This document shows positions 60,853 through 64,000 of a stretch of DNA of 64,000 bases, piece after piece. The translations under genes were made by a program, and so were the position numbers. The DNA lies in the NCBI GenBank assembly GCA_018982785.1, contig JAHHEN010000003.1, positions 248,001 through 312,000 of the forward strand, read 5' to 3'. The stretch's first letter is position 1; each line of letters begins with the position of its first letter. The DNA is from Enterococcus innesii. Its GTDB lineage: Bacteria; Bacillota; Bacilli; Lactobacillales; Enterococcaceae. The notes below the pieces were generated by a model, which saw only the letters and a program-made list of their open reading frames with translations, was not told the origin of the DNA and ran no database searches.

Positions 60853-60878
60853 CGAAAGTATGTTCGCTATGATATACT
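60853..60878 (+). promoter_or_regulatory. LexA-type SOS box and -10 of uvrBA
   Basis: CGAAAGTATGTTCG (60853-60866) matches the Firmicutes LexA/DinR box CGAACNNNNGTTCG with one mismatch. It lies 6 bp before TATACT (60873-60878), within the promoter spacer, so LexA would block uvrB. An upstream half-site CGAAC is at 60801-60805. Confidence 0.75.
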
Positions 60879-60949
60879 TATTTATGGAAAAGCGACAGCG
60901 CGAGTTTTTCTTTTTTGTTGTCGTTTAGAATAATCGAGGGGGAATGAAG

Positions 60950-62940
60950 ATGATCGAAAGAACAACTTCCCATGAATTTGACTTAGTATCAAAATATCAA
61001 CCAGCAGGTGATCAGCCGGAAGCGATACGTCAGTTGGTTGACGGGGTGGTCGGTGGAAAAAAAGCACAGATTTTGTTGGGAGCCACTGGTACTGGTAAGA
61101 CTTATACGATTTCTAATCTAATCAAGGAAGTCAATAAACCGACATTGATCATTGCCCATAATAAAACATTGGCTGGACAATTATATGGCGAGTTCAAAGA
61201 CTTTTTTCCAAATAATGCGGTCGAGTACTTTGTCAGTTACTATGATTACTATCAACCAGAAGCGTATGTTCCTTCCAGTGATACATACATTGAAAAAGAC
61301 TCCAGTGTTAATGATGAAATCGACAAGCTACGGCATTCGGCAACCAGTTCTTTATTAGAAAGAAACGATGTGATCGTTGTAGCGTCCGTCTCCTGTATTT
61401 TCGGTTTAGGTTCGCCGATTGAGTATGCGAGACAAGTTGTTTCTTTACGAGTAGGGATGGAAAAGTCTCGAGACCAACTATTAAAAGAATTGATCGAGAT
61501 CCAATTTGAGCGAAACGACATCGATTTTCAACGGGGACGTTTTCGCGTGCGTGGCGATGTTGTGGAGATTTTTCCAGCTTCTCGTGACGAGCGAGCATTG
61601 CGCATTGAGTTTTTGGGGATGAAATTGATCGGATCCGTGAAGTCGATGCCTTGACGGGTGAGATCATGAGTGACACCGAACATGTGTCGATCTTTCCGGC
61701 AACCCACTTTGTGACCAATGAAGACCATATGGAACATGCGATCGCCTCGATTCAAAGTGAGCTGGATGCCCGACTGGAAGTCTTGCGAGCGGAAAATAAG
61801 CTGCTAGAAGCACAGCGTTTAGAGCAGCGAACCAATTATGATATTGAAATGATGCGGGAAATGGGGTACACCTCAGGGATCGAAAACTACTCTCGCCACA
61901 TGGATGGACGAAAAGAAGGCGAACCACCTTATACGTTATTAGATTTCTTTCCTGATGACTTTCTGATCGTTATTGATGAATCCCACGTGACCATGCCGCA
62001 AGTTCGCGGGATGTATAATGGTGACCGTGCTAGAAAACAAATGTTAGTGGATTATGGCTTCCGTTTGCCTTCTGCACTGGATAACCGTCCGTTACGCTTG
62101 GAAGAATTTGAGAAGCATGTCAATCAAATCGTCTATGTTTCAGCAACACCTGGACCATATGAATACGATCAAACCGATACTGTCATTCAACAAATCATTC
62201 GTCCGACTGGTCTGTTAGATCCGGTGATCGAAGTACGACCGATCATGGGTCAAATCGATGATCTCGTGGGAGAAATTAATGAGCGCGTTGAGCGAAACGA
62301 ACGGGTCTTTGTTACGACCTTGACGAAAAAAATGTCAGAAGATTTGACGGATTACTTCAAAGAATTAGGAATCAAAGTCAAGTATTTACACAGTGATATC
62401 AAAACGTTGGAACGAACAGAAATCATTCGCGATCTACGTCTCGGTGAATTTGATGTACTAGTGGGGATCAACTTGCTACGGGAAGGTCTTGACGTACCGG
62501 AAGTTTCTCTGGTTGCGATTCTTGATGCCGATAAAGAAGGTTTCCTACGAAGCGAACGTTCATTAGTCCAAACTATTGGACGGGCAGCTCGTAACTCAGA
62601 AGGAAAAGTAATCATGTACGCCGATAAAATGACGGATTCGATGCAGCGAGCAATCGATGAAACAGCCAGACGCCGTGGTATTCAAGAAGCGTACAATAAA
62701 GAACATGGGATCGTACCGAAAACTATTATCAAAGAGATTCGCGATCTGATTGCGATCACGAAAGTGGCGGAAGAGACCGGTGAATACACTACGACATCTT
62801 ATGAAGAACTAAGTCGTGAAGAAAAAGCAACCTTGTTGCTGAAATTAGAAAAAGAAATGAAAGATGCTGCAAAAGCATTGGATTTTGAAACGGCTGCTAC
62901 CTTAAGAGATACTATTCTTGAGCTGAAGGCTGCTGATTAG
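60950..62940 (+). CDS. uvrB: Excinuclease ABC subunit B (frameshifted in this sequence)
   Basis: UvrB is the damage-verifying helicase of nucleotide excision repair. [17 protein letters not shown] and [12 protein letters not shown] (Walker A), the beta-hairpin [16 protein letters not shown] box and C-terminal UvrC-binding helices ([17 protein letters not shown]) are all present. The frame breaks in a five-T run at 61610-61614. One more T restores [21 protein letters not shown] and about 663 residues. ATG 60950 fits the GAGGGGGA site better than ATG 60944. Confidence 0.92.
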
Positions 62941-62953
62941 AAGGAGAAACAAT

Positions 62954-64000
62954 ATGGCAAATGATAAAATTGTGATCCATGGGGCACGGGCCCATAATTT
63001 AAAAAATATCGATGTGACGATTCCCAGAGACCAGCTCGTGGTTGTAACTGGTCTTTCGGGTTCAGGGAAAAGCTCCTTAGCATTTGATACATTGTATGCC
63101 GAAGGACAGCGCCGATATGTCGAAAGTCTATCGGCGTATGCCCGTCAGTTTTTAGGGCAAATGGATAAACCCGACGTAGATAGCATTGATGGACTTAGTC
63201 CAGCGATTTCTATCGATCAAAAAACCACCAGCAAGAACCCGCGATCAACAGTAGGAACGGTTACTGAAATCAATGATTATCTGCGGCTTCTTTACGCCAG
63301 AATCGGTCACCCGATTTGTCCCAATGATCATATTGAGATTACTAGTCAGTCGGTTGAGCAGATGGTGGATGAAGTTTTGGCATTACCAGAACGCACCAAG
63401 ATCCAATTGTTGGCACCGATCGTTTATCAAAAGAAAGGGCAGCACAAAAAAGTCTTCGAACGTATCCAAAGAGAAGGTTATGTTCGGATGCGGGTGGATG
63501 GCGAAGTCTATGATGTCTCCGAAGCGCCTGAATTAGAAAAAATAAAAAGCATGATATTGCCATCATCATTGACCGAATCGTTGTAAAGGAAGGCATCCGT
63601 TCTCGTCTGTTTGATTCCTTTGAAGCAGCATTACGTTTAGCGGATGGCTATGCGGTAGTCGATGTGATTGGTCAAGAAGAGATGCTTTTCAGTGAACATT
63701 ATTCTTGTCCGTATTGTGGCTTTACAGTTGGGGAATTAGAACCACGGCTCTTTTCATTCAATGCGCCTTTTGGTGCTTGTCCAGACTGTGATGGTCTTGG
63801 TGTGAAGCTCGAAGTCGATGTAGACTTAGTGATTCCCGATCAAACCAAAACCTTACGTGAAGGTGCCATATTGCCATGGAACCCAATCAGTTCTCAATAT
63901 TATCCGCAAATGCTAGAACAGGCTTGCCAAGAATTCAATATCGATATGGACACACCCTTTGAAGAACTGCCAGAAGAACACAAAGACATTATTTTAAATG
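62954..64000 (+). CDS. uvrA: Excinuclease ABC subunit A (3' end outside window; frameshifted)
   Basis: UvrA, the damage-recognition ATPase. [22 protein letters not shown] and [36 protein letters not shown] are its first ATPase half; [10 protein letters not shown]...CPDCDGLG is the first zinc module. The frame breaks in a six-A run at 63537-63542. One more A gives [18 protein letters not shown] and an open frame to the window end. It is 13 bp after uvrB with AAGGAG. Confidence 0.93.

Overview
The window is a chromosomal stretch from a low-GC Gram-positive bacterium, most likely an Enterococcus or a close lactic-acid relative. Supporting this are a bgsA/bgsB-type glycolipid pair, a fabT-led fatty-acid operon, a double-CIRCE hrcA-grpE-dnaK-dnaJ operon, a two-receptor GlnP transporter, a T-box before thrS and a LexA-type box before uvrB. 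I see no tRNA or rRNA genes, insertion sequences, prophage genes or CRISPR arrays. Species level is not resolved; the GC content looks higher than that of E. faecalis.

Layout. 1-2061: two glycolipid glycosyltransferases. 2188-3812: a small accessory patch with an HTH-regulator remnant, an MntA/HepT toxin-antitoxin pair and decayed sequence. 3813-6011: an NADP-type dehydrogenase, YkuJ and a Cho-like nuclease. 6255-15061: the FASII/ACC operon fabT-fabH-acpP-fabD-fabG-fabF-accB-fabZ-accC-accD-accA, with no fabK. 15140-17577: an amino-acid ABC transporter. 17859-24192: the yqeG-yqeH-yhbY-nadD-yqeK-rsfS-yqeM-tmcAL cluster and yebC. 24297-29111: an unknown gene, helD, an ANT(6)-like gene, an ASCH protein and a 4-oxalocrotonate tautomerase. 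29127-32359: T-box/thrS and two small membrane proteins. 32390-40642: the rimP-nusA-ylxR-ylxQ-infB-rbfA operon, a PAP2 phosphatase, truB and ribF. 40699-45511: a YfcC carrier with an isoaspartyl dipeptidase, an aldo-keto reductase and a YcxB-like protein. 45591-52289: a 6S-like structured RNA, hemW and the heat-shock operon. 52298-57130: glycerol dehydrogenase, then a cysteine/methionine recycling operon. 57346-64000: a small basic protein, glnPQ, uvrB and the start of uvrA.

The most interesting element is at 53510-53754. A strong promoter drives a 35-codon leader ORF containing four consecutive Cys codons, followed by a perfect intrinsic terminator. It lies directly upstream of mccA-mccB-yrrT-luxS, which makes cysteine from recycled homocysteine. 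This looks like ribosome-mediated cysteine attenuation, a control mode I do not know to be described for this operon in Firmicutes.

Nine otherwise intact housekeeping genes (a 3-hydroxyisobutyrate-dehydrogenase-like gene, fabZ, accD, an amino-acid ABC ATPase, helD, hemW twice, mccA, uvrB, uvrA) are frameshifted. Every frameshift lies in a homopolymer run and is restored by lengthening that run (accD could also be restored by shortening its run by one). Since fabZ, accD and others are normally indispensable, I read these as sequencing/assembly run-length errors and annotate the genes across the shifts.
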